Assembly (NCBI GenBank): GCA_038030265.1
Contig: CM075939.1
Coordinates: 44,063,253 to 44,127,252, forward strand
Source of the DNA: Corythucha ciliata
Taxonomy: Eukaryota; Arthropoda; Insecta; Hemiptera; Tingidae
Length of the DNA: 64,000 nucleotides
Direction of reading: 5' to 3'
The notes under the pieces are model-generated. The model ran no database searches. It was not told the origin of the DNA and saw nothing but the letters and a program-made list of their open reading frames with translations. Position 1 is the first letter of the stretch. Each line of letters begins with the position of its first letter. Below are positions 45,000 to 56,672 of the stretch, piece after piece. The position numbers and the translations under genes were made by a program.

Positions 45000-47240
45000 T
45001 TTCGGTCAAAATGGGCAAATTTTAATCAATTAATCGAAAATATTTTGACCAGTCAAACGCCGACCCCGAGACCAATCAAATGCCTGACACTACTTGACTC
45101 AACGCCACTGTGGCGAAGAGTCATAACTGGCTTTTAGCTGAGAGTTGTAGGAGGCACACGACTGGACTATTTTTGTATGGTCGGGGGGAATAGGTATACT
45201 ATTTTTTAGACACTTTAGACTTCATGGTTGGTGGTCTTAAGAAGTAAAAACCGGAAAGCCTCCCCCCTGCCCCCCCCCATCGCGTTACCACAATGTCACC
45301 AGAGAAAATTTTGTATCGATCCAGAACAACCCCAACCCTAACAACCGTCCTTTGAGGTAGGGACCTTTTTAGTTTAGGGACACAATCCCTAAAGAGCGTG
45401 GGCTCCCTCTAGAAGCTCTCCGTGGTTAATGAGAGCTTTTCGTTCAGTAGCCTAATTAATTGGGATTTATAGAGAGGTGCGCTCCATTCTCCAAACACCA
45501 ATTATCGTTCGGTATAATAAGCTTTTCACGTGCCGGAGCTCTCTTTGAATCGCTATGTTCTAATTGTTATTAGAAATAGCGGTCGATTTCCTCGCTGTAA
45601 CCATATATCTCATTATATCGCGTGTTTCTATTCAATTTCGACAAATTGTCAGAGTTGTCCCCCTCTCCCCACATCCACACCGCTTCAATTTAAAATCACT
45701 GTACCCTCCCTCGAACTTTTCTTCAAACTTTCAGAGTGATGGAGCTTCCACGGAGCTTTTCAAACACAAGAGCGCTCTCACCTTTTTCTTCCAAATTTTA
45801 AGCTCGCCTCATTAATAATAATTAGGCTAGGTCCGTGCCCCCTCCGCACCCCTCTTTACCAAATCATACTGTCTACTTGTTCTCTCAACCGCGAAAGAAA
45901 GAACATTGAAAGCCCGACGGTTGCCTAAATAATAGTTTTTTTTTTTTATGTGGTTGGTGGGTGGCGGAAGGGAAATAAAAGGATTCGAACAAAACCAAGA
46001 TTGGAGTAGATTGTTTCCATTGTGGGGGGGGGGGGCTTTAAAGGTTTGCGGGCTCTATGGTTGAAAAGGGGGGAAAATGACTATGGAATAGTCCCCCGAG
46101 TTTTCGGTGGTGGCGAGGGTTACTTCGGTGTTACAGCTGTGATGGTGTGTAGTTAAGGGGCTTGGTGGTAGGAGGGGGGAAGTTAACCGATACTTAATAA
46201 TTGGAAGGCCACCTAACGTCTACGGATTATACATCTTTTAAATTATAGATTAGAGGGATACAGTAGTTTCCACCTTTTTCAGGTATTTTTAGAGTTTCCT
46301 TGTTCGATAGAAAAGTAATTTTCTGTGTTCTCAAAACTTTCTGGACGCTTCCTAACTATTTGAATGACAGGTACTCTCTAGTTTGAAATTTTCGCCCTTT
46401 TCCGACGTAGTTATTTACGAATTTCCCCATTAATTATATTTTAAAGCATCGCTTTCAAATTAAAATGGATTTCGGGCGATGTAATTATATTTGACAACGA
46501 AAAGTACGAAATATCCGTTCTGGGAGACGCTGTTACGTAACAATGAATTCCTCTCCCTCATCTCTCGACTGCCCACTCATCATTCAAGTCGCACACGAGA
46601 GATTGAATTTCGGATCACGTGATGCTCCTTTCGGACCGACAACGGTTATTGGCTTAGGTCAGACCAGGGGCGCTTTGGATTTAAAGGCTTGTCTGCTACA
46701 TTCTCTTCTTTTTGAAAGAGAGAGAGAGAGAGAGATAGAGCGTGAATGAGTGAGTGAGCCTTCAAGTTGTATAAAAGGGCCCGGAAAGGAGAAGACGTGT
46801 GTGAGTGAGGGGGCCGGGGGTGACTTGATAAAATGTAGGTTGAAAGCAGTGTGATGGGAGAGTTTGTTAGTGGTGGATGAAAGGGGTGATAAAAACGAAT
46901 TGCGAGAGTTAAATGAATGTATGTCGCTAGAACAAGAGTTTTTGTGAGGGGGGACGGGGGGAGGGATTCAATAAAATTTGTAATGATTTATGAATTTCTA
47001 CCCCCAACAGCCGACAACACTTGCAATTTTATTACGATTTTAATGAGACTTCTTGATTTTATCTGGTCAATAATGTACCTACTTATCCCTATAATTTGTT
47101 ACAGGTATGTAAACTGGTTCTTGAAATCTACGAACTTACGTAAGTTAACAAATTATTTCATTCTAATTGTAAAACAAGGTAAAGTGAATGATAAAATGGA
47201 ATCATGAAAGTGGCACAGAGGGTGTGACCCGCGGTCTCCG
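45000..47240. other. AT-rich island, no gene recognised
   Basis: Contains a CGCCACTGTGGCG palindrome near 45105, a 12-base G run at 46024-46035 and a GA run at 46716-46740. Only short frames, none with a known motif. Confidence 0.4.
46716..46740 (+). repeat. (AG)n microsatellite
   Basis: About eleven AG units with one AT interruption. Confidence 0.9.
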
Positions 47241-47322
47241 TTTCAACCTCAGACCTTTAGCTATACCAGTGCCACTCGGTTCTGGTTTCATCAGGCCGGC
47301 AATTGAGCTGAGTACGGAGCCG
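47241..47322 (+). repeat. Diverged copy of the left part of the 1449-1660 fold-back
   Basis: Roughly 80 percent identical by eye to 1459-1538, from TTTC.ACCTCAGACCT to GAG..GAGTACGGAGCCG. Differences are mostly C/T exchanges. The inverted right arm is not present here. Confidence 0.7.
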
Positions 47323-47489
47323 CAGGGGCGTAGCTGCCCTTTGATTTCCGGGTGAGCAGCTTCACTAGAGAAAATTTCGCCTTATTGTATAGGCTTTATT
47401 CGGAGGCAACTTTCACGACTGAAATTGAGAAAAGGCGATATAATTCATGGCAGCGTTGCCAACTGACATTTTGCTTTTCCCGCTCAGTG

Positions 47490-47550
47490 GGCTTGAGCCC
47501 CTCCTTTGTGGCAGCACTCCTTTGGGTGTCAAAGTCCCAAGCACAGTAAT
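47490..47550 (+). repeat. Header block, copy 2, preceding a dialect B array
   Basis: GGGCTTGAGCCCCTCCTTT, GCAGCACTCCTTTGGGTGTC and CAAAGTCCCAAGCAC correspond in order to 25091-25185 and 60643-60710. The T-arm-like core is lost in this copy. Confidence 0.55.
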
Positions 47551-47559
47551 GGTCCGTTT

Positions 47560-48910
47560 AGCCAGCTTTATACTGTTGGAATAGCCAACCAATCAATTTT
47601 ACAGGCCAACATTGTCAGTTTATTCAGTGCATGCAACCAATGCTACGGTGGGGGGGGGGAGGTAGATTAGTCGGTTAAGGTGAGGACGACCAACTCGGAT
47701 CGGCTTATTCAAGGGCGTATAAATAGCCGTGTTTGTCCATTTTTCGGGTGTAGATAACCACTTCGAAGGCGTGAAAGTGAAAGGTCTGTAACCTCACTAG
47801 GGCACAAAACGATCAGTTTGGACGTTTTTTAGACCAAGGTGAATTTGCGGCGCTGGAAAGTATGCCATTTTTAGAGCGTAAATACAATTTCTAGTATTTT
47901 TAGGGCAGGAATCGTCTCCTTTAGGCATTTTAAAGGCGTGAAGGCTCAGTTGGGGCATTTGACGCGCGAACGGTCGATTTTACCATTTTCTGGATAGGAA
48001 TAATCTGTTTAGGGCTTTTCAAAGCGAGAATCGTCAGTTTAAACATTTATAGGCCGCGTATAGAGTTAGTTTTACCAATTAGGGCGTGAATAGCCAGTTG
48101 GATCATTTTTACGGCGCAAAATGTCAGTACGGCTATTTCTAGGGCATGCATGAATAGCCAAAGCGATATTTTCAGTGTACGAAACCGTCATTTTAATCAA
48201 TTTTATACTGCGAATTCAGTTAAATCAATTTTACTTACCATTAGTTCAACCATTTTGTGGATGCAAACAGTCAGTTTGGGCATGTTTACGGTGCAACTAG
48301 TCCGCCAAGCAATTTGTAGGGTTTTTGGAGCGAGAATTATTGTCAGTATGGCTATTTTTAGGGAGATAAATTGCCAGTTCAGAAATTTTCCACGGGCTTG
48401 AATGGTCATTTTGGACAATTTCAGGGCAGAAATCGTCGGTTTAGATATTTTCAAGGAGCGAATCGTCAGTTTTGCCGATTTCACGGCTTGGACATAATCA
48501 GTTTTGGGGGTGTTTAGTCATGAGTTTTGTTATTTATATATGACGCTAATAGTGCGTAAAACGTTCTGTGAAGCCAAGGCGCGATTGGTCAGTTGGGCCG
48601 TTCTTGGCGCGCGAACAGTGGCGAAAATCGTCAGCTAAGCCATTTTTATTGCGACGCGTATAGGGTCAGTTTGGCCATTTTTAGAGTGTGAATCGCCAGT
48701 TTAGCTATTTTGGCGAGATTGGTTGGTTTAGATATTTTCAGAGCGGGATTTTTAGGGCTTTGTCGCAGTTTAGTCATTTTTAGGGCGGGCTTGAAGTTTT
48801 GGCTGTTTTCGAGGGGATTTCTAGGGCACAAATAGTCAGTTTGATCATTTTCAAGGTGGGAAGCGTCAGTTTTGCCATTTAGGGACGTAATTATAGACTG
48901 TTTAGCAGTA
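47560..48910 (+). repeat. Degenerate 30-base array, dialect B
   Basis: About forty units of GGGCG.GAAT.GTCAGTTTGG followed by CCATTTTTA, with a non-unit block at 47645-47695 that matches 27068-27130. Confidence 0.8.
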
Positions 48911-48939
48911 GTTCAAGGTGTAATTATGTATATGGAGTC

Positions 48940-50760
48940 TCTTTTACTGCTAAAATTGAGAACAACCGAAAAAACCGAATTGAGAAAAAACGTGAATGTG
49001 CAGTTCTTGGAGCAAGTCAACGGCTAAAATGAAGACAAATCGCTAATCCGATGCTTAGCTTAGCTCGAAATTAGCTGCTTTGCTTGATAAAATTGCTAAT
49101 TCACGACAAAAATAAAAAAATACCAAAATGGAGCCGAAAATCGAAGTTGTAGAAGAAAAAAAGTTCCAAACCGTGGCTAGAAATAAGAAAAAACGTTGAT
49201 TTGCGGTCAAAATTGAAAAAACAAAATGATTTGCGTAAAAATTCAGATAAAGCGCTGTGATTCTCCCAGTTAAGATGGAGAAAAGGTGCTCATTCGCAGC
49301 TGAAATTGAAAAATAAAAACAACGCTAACTCATACGCTAACGTAATCAAAATACGCTAACGTGAGTTCTTGATTGAATTTCATGATTGAAATTGAGAAAA
49401 AGAATAATTTTGCGTATAAAATGAGAAAAAAGCGCCAAATCACGGCTAAAATTGTTAAAAAGTGGTCATGGGAGGCTCCTCTGGATCGTTTCTTTGGTGA
49501 TCCAGCCCCGCAAAAACGCTTTTTTAGCAAGCAGCATCGGCCAAATCAGCTTTTCCGTCAGGCAGACTCGCGAAACTAGTTTCTTAAAGTGAGAATTAAA
49601 ATCCAAAACTGAGAATTAGCTATTCTGCACAGCAATTTCATCAGCGAATCAGCATCTTTCTCAAACTTGTACGCGAATTAGCGTTATATCTCCATTTTAT
49701 TAGCGAGTGAGTGTTTTTTGGTCGCGAATTAACGCTTTTTCTCAGTTTTATTTAGCTGGGAACTTGCTTTTTTCTCATTTTTGGCCTCGAGTCAGCGTTT
49801 TAGCCGTGAATTAGCGGTTTTCCTAATTTTAGCCGCTAATTATCATATTTCACCAATTCAGTCGTGAATTAGAGATTTGTTGCTCTTCGATTCACGAATT
49901 TGCGCTCGTTTTTAATTTTAGCCATGAATTAGCGCCTGTTTTCCTTAAAGCTAGGCATCACGAGGTTGACTCACAAAACCACGAATTGGCGTTTTCTCAA
50001 TTTCAACCGCAAATTAGCTGTTCTTCTCAGCAATTTCGGCTGTGAATCACCTCTGTTTCTCAAATGTGCACGCGAATCGTAGTTATTTCTCAATTTTAGC
50101 CACGAATCAGCAGTTTTTTGTCAATTGAGCGACGAAAAGTAGAGATTTTTCTTCTCAACTTTCACTCAGGAATGAGCGTTTTGCCTCGATTTTAGCCCTG
50201 AATTAGCGTTTTTATCAATTTTAGCCACGAATTAGCGTTTGTTTTCTTCAATTTAGTCGTGAATTAGCGATACGTTTTCTTTTAAGCCACGGATTAGCAC
50301 TTTTTTTCTTCTTCGAATCTGCCTTATGGAGCAACTTCGCGGTTAAGATGAAGAAAAAACGCTGATACCCATGGGGAAAGAACGGGGCTAAAAGTATGGA
50401 AAAAGCGCTAGTATTCGAGGCGAAAAAGTTCTAATTCGTTGTTTCTCGATGCAAAAAAAAGGACCAGAATAGAGACCAAATCACTGATTCACGGTGTATA
50501 GAGGTCATTTCACGATAAACCCTTAGGGAAAAAATGTCAACGTGCTAATATTGGGCCAAGTCCGCGGCCAAAATCAAGAAAAAGTGCAAAATTCATAACG
50601 ATACATGAAAAAAATGGGGCTAAAAATTGAGAAAATCGCTAATTCGAGGTGAAAATTGGGAAATAACACCTAATTCAAGGCTAAAATCCAGAAGAATCGC
50701 GTCTAAAATTGAGATAAGTACTATTTCGCAAATAAAGTTGAGAATAAAATGCTTATTCGA
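48940..50760. repeat. Three dialect A arrays in alternating orientation
   Basis: 48940-49470 is minus-oriented, 49600-50300 plus-oriented and 50330-50760 minus-oriented. The junctions at about 49580 and 50320 place complementary arrays back to back, so a transcript through them could fold into long imperfect double strands. A D-like piece lies at 49470-49580. Confidence 0.75.
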
Positions 50761-50859
50761 ACTGTATGAAGGGCTAATTTACGGGTTTTACGGGGGTGTA
50801 CGCACGGCTAAGTCTCAACGCTCAGAGCGAATCTTTCACCAACGCGCCTCCGTGAATTT

Positions 50860-51280
50860 GCCTTCAGGATCCACGAATTATCGTTTTTTCCCACACTTCA
50901 TCAATTCTTCACAATCATGTCGGTGAATTAGCTAGTTATCTTCATTTTAGCCGCGAATTAGCGATTTGTCTTGCAATGAATTCAAGTTTTTCCTGATTTT
51001 AGCCGCTAGTGAGTGATTTTACCCGTTAATTAGCGCTATTCTTTCTAATTTTAGCCACGAAGTTGTCCCTGGAAACCGCAATTTGCCATTTACTCAATTT
51101 ATTTCTGTGAAATAGCAAATGTGAATTACCGTTGCGCCTAATTTTTGGCCTCCTATGGTCTACATCAATAAGAGTTTTGTTTCCCAATTTTCGCTGCGAA
51201 TTACCGCTTTCTCTGAATTTTCTTCGCGAATCAGCGCACTATATTCTCATTTAGCCGTGGATTAGCGATTTTAGTGCATT
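50860..51280 (+). repeat. Dialect A segment collinear with 25855-26250
   Basis: Unit order and non-unit words (GCCTTCAGG, TTTTTCCCACACTT, TAGCCGCTA.TGAGTGATTTT, GAGTTTTGTTTCCCAATTTT) follow the same sequence as the array inside the hAT-like element. The copy ends at a hairpin at 51272-51299. Confidence 0.75.
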
Positions 51281-51299
51281 TCATTCTGAAAATGCACTA
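51272..51299. other. Perfect hairpin at the end of the array segment
   Basis: TAGTGCATTT and AAATGCACTA are perfect 10-base arms around an 8-base loop. It sits exactly where collinearity with the other array copy stops. Confidence 0.7.
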
Positions 51300-51435
51300 T
51301 TGTTCTTGTCGTGATGGTGGCAAACATGGGTCATGTCATGTTTTTTTCACGTTTCAGAACCTCTAGAACACGAATTCAGTGGTCTCCAGGATTCATATAT
51401 ATATAAAAATAAAATATTATGGCCGTTTTCTTGTT

Positions 51436-51728
51436 AGCACGATAACTCTCGAAGAAATCAATTAGTCATAAGACCCCGGTCGGTATTGCATTTGGGCCAA
51501 ATCGGTCGAGGTGGTGGGGAGGAAAATAGGGATTGAAATGGCCTGATAATCACTATAAATCACCAGTTGATTCTAGAAGCATCATATTCGGTACGTATAC
51601 TCCATGTTAGAGTAGCCTTTGATTCCCATTTTAATTTTTTGTAGAAGTCGAAGGGGAGGGGGTGTTGCTCCCGGAGTGGAAGTAAGTGTGTGGCCTTGTC
51701 AGCACGATAACTCTCGAAGAAATCAATT
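51436..51728 (+). repeat. 28-base direct repeat flanking a 237-base segment
   Basis: AGCACGATAACTCTCGAAGA plus eight more bases occurs identically at 51436-51463 and 51701-51728, each preceded by a GGCC..TTGT word. The segment between is non-array sequence. It could be a small duplication or terminal repeats of a mini-element. Confidence 0.7.
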
Positions 51729-51739
51729 TTTTTTTCCAC

Positions 51740-52020
51740 ACGCCAGCGCTTCTTCTCAATTTTATCGGTGAATTACCGATTTCTCCCCATTTGAACCGTG
51801 AATTAGTGATTTTTTGTTTGATTAGCAATTTTTGCCATTTTAGCCGTGAATTAGCGATTTATCTTAATTTCACAGTGAATTCGTGTTTTTCTTGATATCT
51901 CAATTTTCTGTGAATTGGAAAATTTGCTCAAATTAATCCCCCAATAGCCATTTGTCTTGATTTTAGCCGCAAATTAGCTCTTTTCCTCATTGTAGCCACT
52001 AATTATGGATTTTTTCACGT
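51740..52020 (+). repeat. Degenerate array, dialect A
   Basis: About nine units of GTGAATTAGCGATTT followed by CTCAATTTTAGC. Confidence 0.65.
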
Positions 52021-52029
52021 TTCATAAAC

Positions 52030-54775
52030 GCCGTCTATAAAAATCCGTCGTCATATCGCCATAAAATCCGTCTATCATCATAACGTGCCTAGCTTGCGTG
52101 TGCAGAGATGCCACGGGGCCACGACGTTTTTTTTTTTCCGTATCGTTGTCGATTTGCAAAGAAAAATCGCCCCATCAGTGGAACTTGGCCTTCGAATTGT
52201 ACTGTTGAACCACCCAGTTTAGCCGGGGAAGTTCCGCTTTCCCAACGACAACTATACAGTTGGAAGGTTTAACATAAATTTTCAAAAGGCTGTTAGTGTT
52301 AATAACAAGGACCCTACGGACGTTGATCCCTCCGCCTTGCCCTAATCTGCTAATTTGTCATGTTACCTCCTCAACGGGGCGGCACTATTCTCTTTTGACG
52401 AGGTGGCGTGCTAGAACCCCCGCCACCCACAACACTATTTTCGTGTACATAATAGAACTGTGTGGATCTTGCAACTTCAATTTTGTTTCTCATCCTCTTG
52501 TCTCACCCCATCATCATCATCATCATCCCTTTTCCCTCTCAGGTCGAATTGATTTTCTATCCACTTCTCTCCCTGACCTATTCCCGCCCATCCAGCCCAT
52601 GATACTTACCGAGCAGGGTCACATGTCTAGCCGTGACATTCGTGTGTGACAACAGACAATTCTCTAAACCTCAAAAGTAGTTACTGTCTCCCCTTTCAAT
52701 GTCCATAGGGAATCACTCTGGACTAATTTTCGCCGCTGTCGCAGGACAAAGAAATCATTTATTTCGACCGGTGTTTGAATGTTAATGCACGCACGTATAG
52801 TAAATCTCAGGATTATCATCCTTTATCAAATGTTAATTTCCCGTTTTTTTAATACTCTTTAAGAGCTTCACTGTCCAGAATTTATTACGTCCCATTTTTT
52901 TTCAATATTTTTTTAAATAAAAAAACCTCTTATTTATCAGCGTTAAAAAAGTGTTCACGAGAGACAGAGGGGAAGGGGACGCCCAAGGGTCGAAGCTCAA
53001 AGTCACCTTGTTTTTCCTCTCCGTTTATAAAATGGACCATCTTTCATTTAAAATCCAGACAGTTTGGGTCCGCGATGAGGAGGGGATTGGATAAATTGTA
53101 GTCACCTCCCCTCCTCACATGGTTTTCCCTAGTACTTCTTCACAAGGAATGGAAAGGTGTAGTGCCCGGTCTCCGAGAGACAAGAAAAAAAGGGCGTTAA
53201 AAAGTTTAAATGTTGCGGAAGAAGATTTTTTTTCCCCCCCTCTGGGTTCCTTTTATCGACAAATCAATTCTTTTCTTTAAACATTAAACAAATTCTTTTA
53301 AGCCTGTGTCATCCAAACGGTACTAAATCGTCTTAATCTAAGCTCCTAAGCAATTCAATTTCATGGCTTTCAATAAATGAGCCCGAACATGACGCAATTT
53401 GTTTCTCTTCGGAGTACACTTGAGGGCGCTTATTTTATTTCCCGTTGCGAAACTTTTCCTGGAAAGAGAGAGACAGCAGCAAATGCGGAATGATGAAGAC
53501 AGAAATAAAGTTGACTGCACCACGGAGGTGTAACATTTTCATGACTTCAGCTTTTTTTTTTTTGTATGAAGACAATTAAAGAAAGTGATGAGAAAAACCT
53601 TGTGGCTTAATCGCCTAATGACTTATTCAACAGATTTTCCATGCGAGGTGTCAAATGTAATTTTATTTATGGGCTAAAGCAGCAACTGGAGAAGGTTTCT
53701 CGTGGAAAGTCCCCATCATCCTCCGGAGGACAATGCTTTAATTTTGTTTAATTATGAAACATTCCGAGTAAAAGGAGAGGGAATCTTTTGACATTTCAAC
53801 AGAATAGATTGTCGGGGTTACTGTTCTTTTCTCTTTTTAACGTCTGCAATGTTCGTGTCCTTCTGCCCTTTTTGTTCCCCCCGAGAGGAATAATTCTTAA
53901 ACGACCTTTACTCTTTTTTTCTGCTAATGAGAAGCGTACTTTGTAGAGAAGGAAGAGAGGAAATAATGAGATTTTTAAGACGGTAATACAGTAACTCCGT
54001 TTTTTTTTTTCTAAACACGTTTCACGAAATTCGATGCTTCGCCGAGCTTTTGAAGGACGCAATTGTGCTCGACGAATGATGAGGGAAGTGCCCTTCCCCT
54101 CCCCTCAATTGTCAGACAATGGCAGTGCTGTCTTCTTTTTTTTCTTGTGTACCGTAGTGAAGTGAAGCGTCAGGAACGACAAAAGTGGATCACGTTGGAT
54201 TGGCGGGTGGGACGGGGGTATATTGTAGTTCTCCGTGATTTGCTTAGGATGGCCCAGTGTCCGTTGCCCTCCCGTCACCATCATTACAGTTTCACCGTAA
54301 ATAATGAGGAGGGGACGGTGGGAGGTCATTAAGGATCAAATAGAAAAGTTATAGATCCAAGGGATTTATTTGAGAAAGGGTGACTTTATCCGGAATTGTG
54401 TCAGGGATGTGGCGTCGACACGCTGGCCCGGCCCAGTGACATTTGGTGGGGTCACTGGAACTTGGGGGAAGATGTCGTCGAAACGGACGGTCTATCGTCA
54501 ATTCTTTCCGCGCTTTCTTATGTCTTATGTGCAGGAGGGTCAGGAATGTGTGCTTTTGATGCTGCGTGCAGCAGGTAGACTTGGGGCTTCAATGTGGGAA
54601 ATGGACTGCAAATCTGCTTGTTTGGAGTGTTCGAGGACTGCTGGCAGGCGCGGATCCGCAGGAGAGACTGTTTCCAAGGGGGCGCGCTTTCTTGAGCGTT
54701 CCATATTAGGAAGGAAGGGAGGGAGGGGTATCGCACATGAATCACACATTTTTCAACAATTATTAACAAGCGCAA
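52030..54775. other. AT-rich island, no gene recognised
   Basis: Contains a CAT triplet run at 52509-52527, T runs, and short frames, including a 139-codon plus frame at 54370-54789 that matches no family I know. A transposon-edge word GGCGCGGATCCGCAG lies at about 54648. Confidence 0.4.
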
Positions 54776-54779
54776 CCTC

Positions 54780-55410
54780 CTCAATTTAAACCCCAAGTGA
54801 GCGCTTTGTCTAAATTTCAACCGATAAATAACGTTTTCTACTCAACTTTGGCCGCGTGCTCGTACTCCCCCCCCCCCACCAAACAGCACATTATAGCGTG
54901 ATTTCTCAATTTCAGCCGCGTGAGAACCAACAGAAACTGGGGATTAGGGCTTTTCGTCAATTTTAGCCTTGAAAGTTGCCCCTAAAAACAGAGAATTAGC
55001 ACTATTCTGCAGAGAATTTGCTTTCTGAATAACAAATTAGCTCCTTTTATCAAATACATACCCACGAAGTTGCCACCAGGTACGACGACTTACCCCTTTT
55101 TCACAATTTTCGGCCTCGGCAAGGAGCACTTACGCATGGCCCCGACGGGCATTTTGTTCGGCACACCTCAACGGCATTTTGTTCGGTCATTTGAAGGCGA
55201 CGAAGGACTCATAAACTGCGTCCGGCTTGAATTGATGCACTTTAAGCGCGAGAAGGCGCTAAAAGCCAGTCTAGCCATTTTTCTGTACGCGAATGTTTGA
55301 GCTTAGGAACTTCATTTAGGGCGAATAGAGTTTGGTTTGGGCTTAAATAGCCAGTTTGGCCATTTTTATGGAGCGTGAATAATCCAGTGGGGCCATTTTG
55401 CCCAAGTTGC
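54780..55410 (+). repeat. Degenerate arrays A then B, with a GC-richer insert
   Basis: A units at 54780-55080, then a GC-richer block (55090-55260) containing a direct repeat of GGCATTTTGTTCGG, then a few B units (55260-55400). Confidence 0.55.
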
Positions 55411-56672
55411 CTTCAGAAGCCGCGAAATGGCGTATTTTCAATAACAGCCGAAAATTGGGACATTTTCAATTTGAACCGCGAACTAGCTCTTTCTCTCAAT
55501 AATTTTAGCTGCAAAAGAGCGCTTTTTCCCGTGAATTAGCGACATTTTTTCAACTTCAACCAGGAATTTGCGCTTCACCATATTTTTGCTGATGCAAATT
55601 AGCAATGTTTCACCCTTTTAGCACCGAATTAGCACTTTTTTCTGATTTGAGCTGCCAAGTAGCATTTTTTTTCACCATTTTAGGCGCGCTAATTATTAAT
55701 TTATTATTATCAATCAGTGGGCCCATACCAGGCCATGCCGAGGGCACCGAAGCCATGGTTGGCGCGCTGATTAGTGATTTTTCCCATTATTTGCCGCAAA
55801 TCTTGAACAAATCTCTTTCACATTCAACTTTGGACTAGAATTTTGGCTCAAAATCAGTTTTTAGTCCTAGAGATGCATTCAAAATCCACGGATTAGCGTT
55901 TTTCTCAATTTTAGCCACGAATTAGTGAGTTTTGTCATTTGTATCTGCAAATTAACGTTATTTCACTACTTTAACCTCGAAGTAGCGCTTTTTCCCAATT
56001 ACATCTACGAATAAGCGTTTTTTTTTATTTCATTTCAGCCGTGAATTAATTAGCGACTCTTTTCAATTTTGGTCACGAAAAACGTTTGTCCAATATTTTA
56101 TCCGCTTGACAGTTTGATTGAGCATTTTATTAGTGATTTTTGTCAACTTTCGCCTTGAATTTAGCGTTTGTCGTAATTTTAGCTCCTAATTAGCAATTTT
56201 TCTAAACTTCAGTCGTGAATTAGCGTTTTTCGCAAAAACTGCGAATTTAGCGTTTTTTTCTAATTTGTTTTAGCCACAAACTAGCGTTTTCTCTTAATTT
56301 TAGCCTTACTAATTTGTGATTTTTCTCATTATTGGCCGCAAAATTGCGGTTTTAAACAATTTGGCTTGCATTATCAATTTTTTTTTTTTTGCGGATTAGC
56401 ATTTTTTCCAATTGCCACGTACTAGTGATATGTGCCATTTTGTATCGTCAACGAAACGTTTGTTCTATACTTTATCCGCGAATCAGCGCTTTTTCTCCAT
56501 TTTAGCCGCGGGCTAGGACAAATAACGGCGCAATAGCCTATTTGTTCTACTATTAGGTCGTAAAGAGGCCTCTATACTCCGTGAAACAGCTATTTTTCTC
56601 AATTTTGGTCTTGGAAGTTGCATCGAGAATCAAGGAATGTACCCTTTTTCGCAGTTTCAGCCACGAGTATTA
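55410..56672 (+). repeat. Degenerate 30-base array, dialect A (left of LINE insertion)
   Basis: About forty units of the CGCGAATTAGCG / TTTTTCTCAATTTTAGCC type. The array resumes at 58227 after the LINE. Confidence 0.8.

Noticed and set aside
54370..54789. Plus-strand frame of 139 codons as a host gene
   Set aside because: No recognisable motif, overlapped by a minus-strand frame of 100 codons, and no splice or promoter signs. Left as unassigned.
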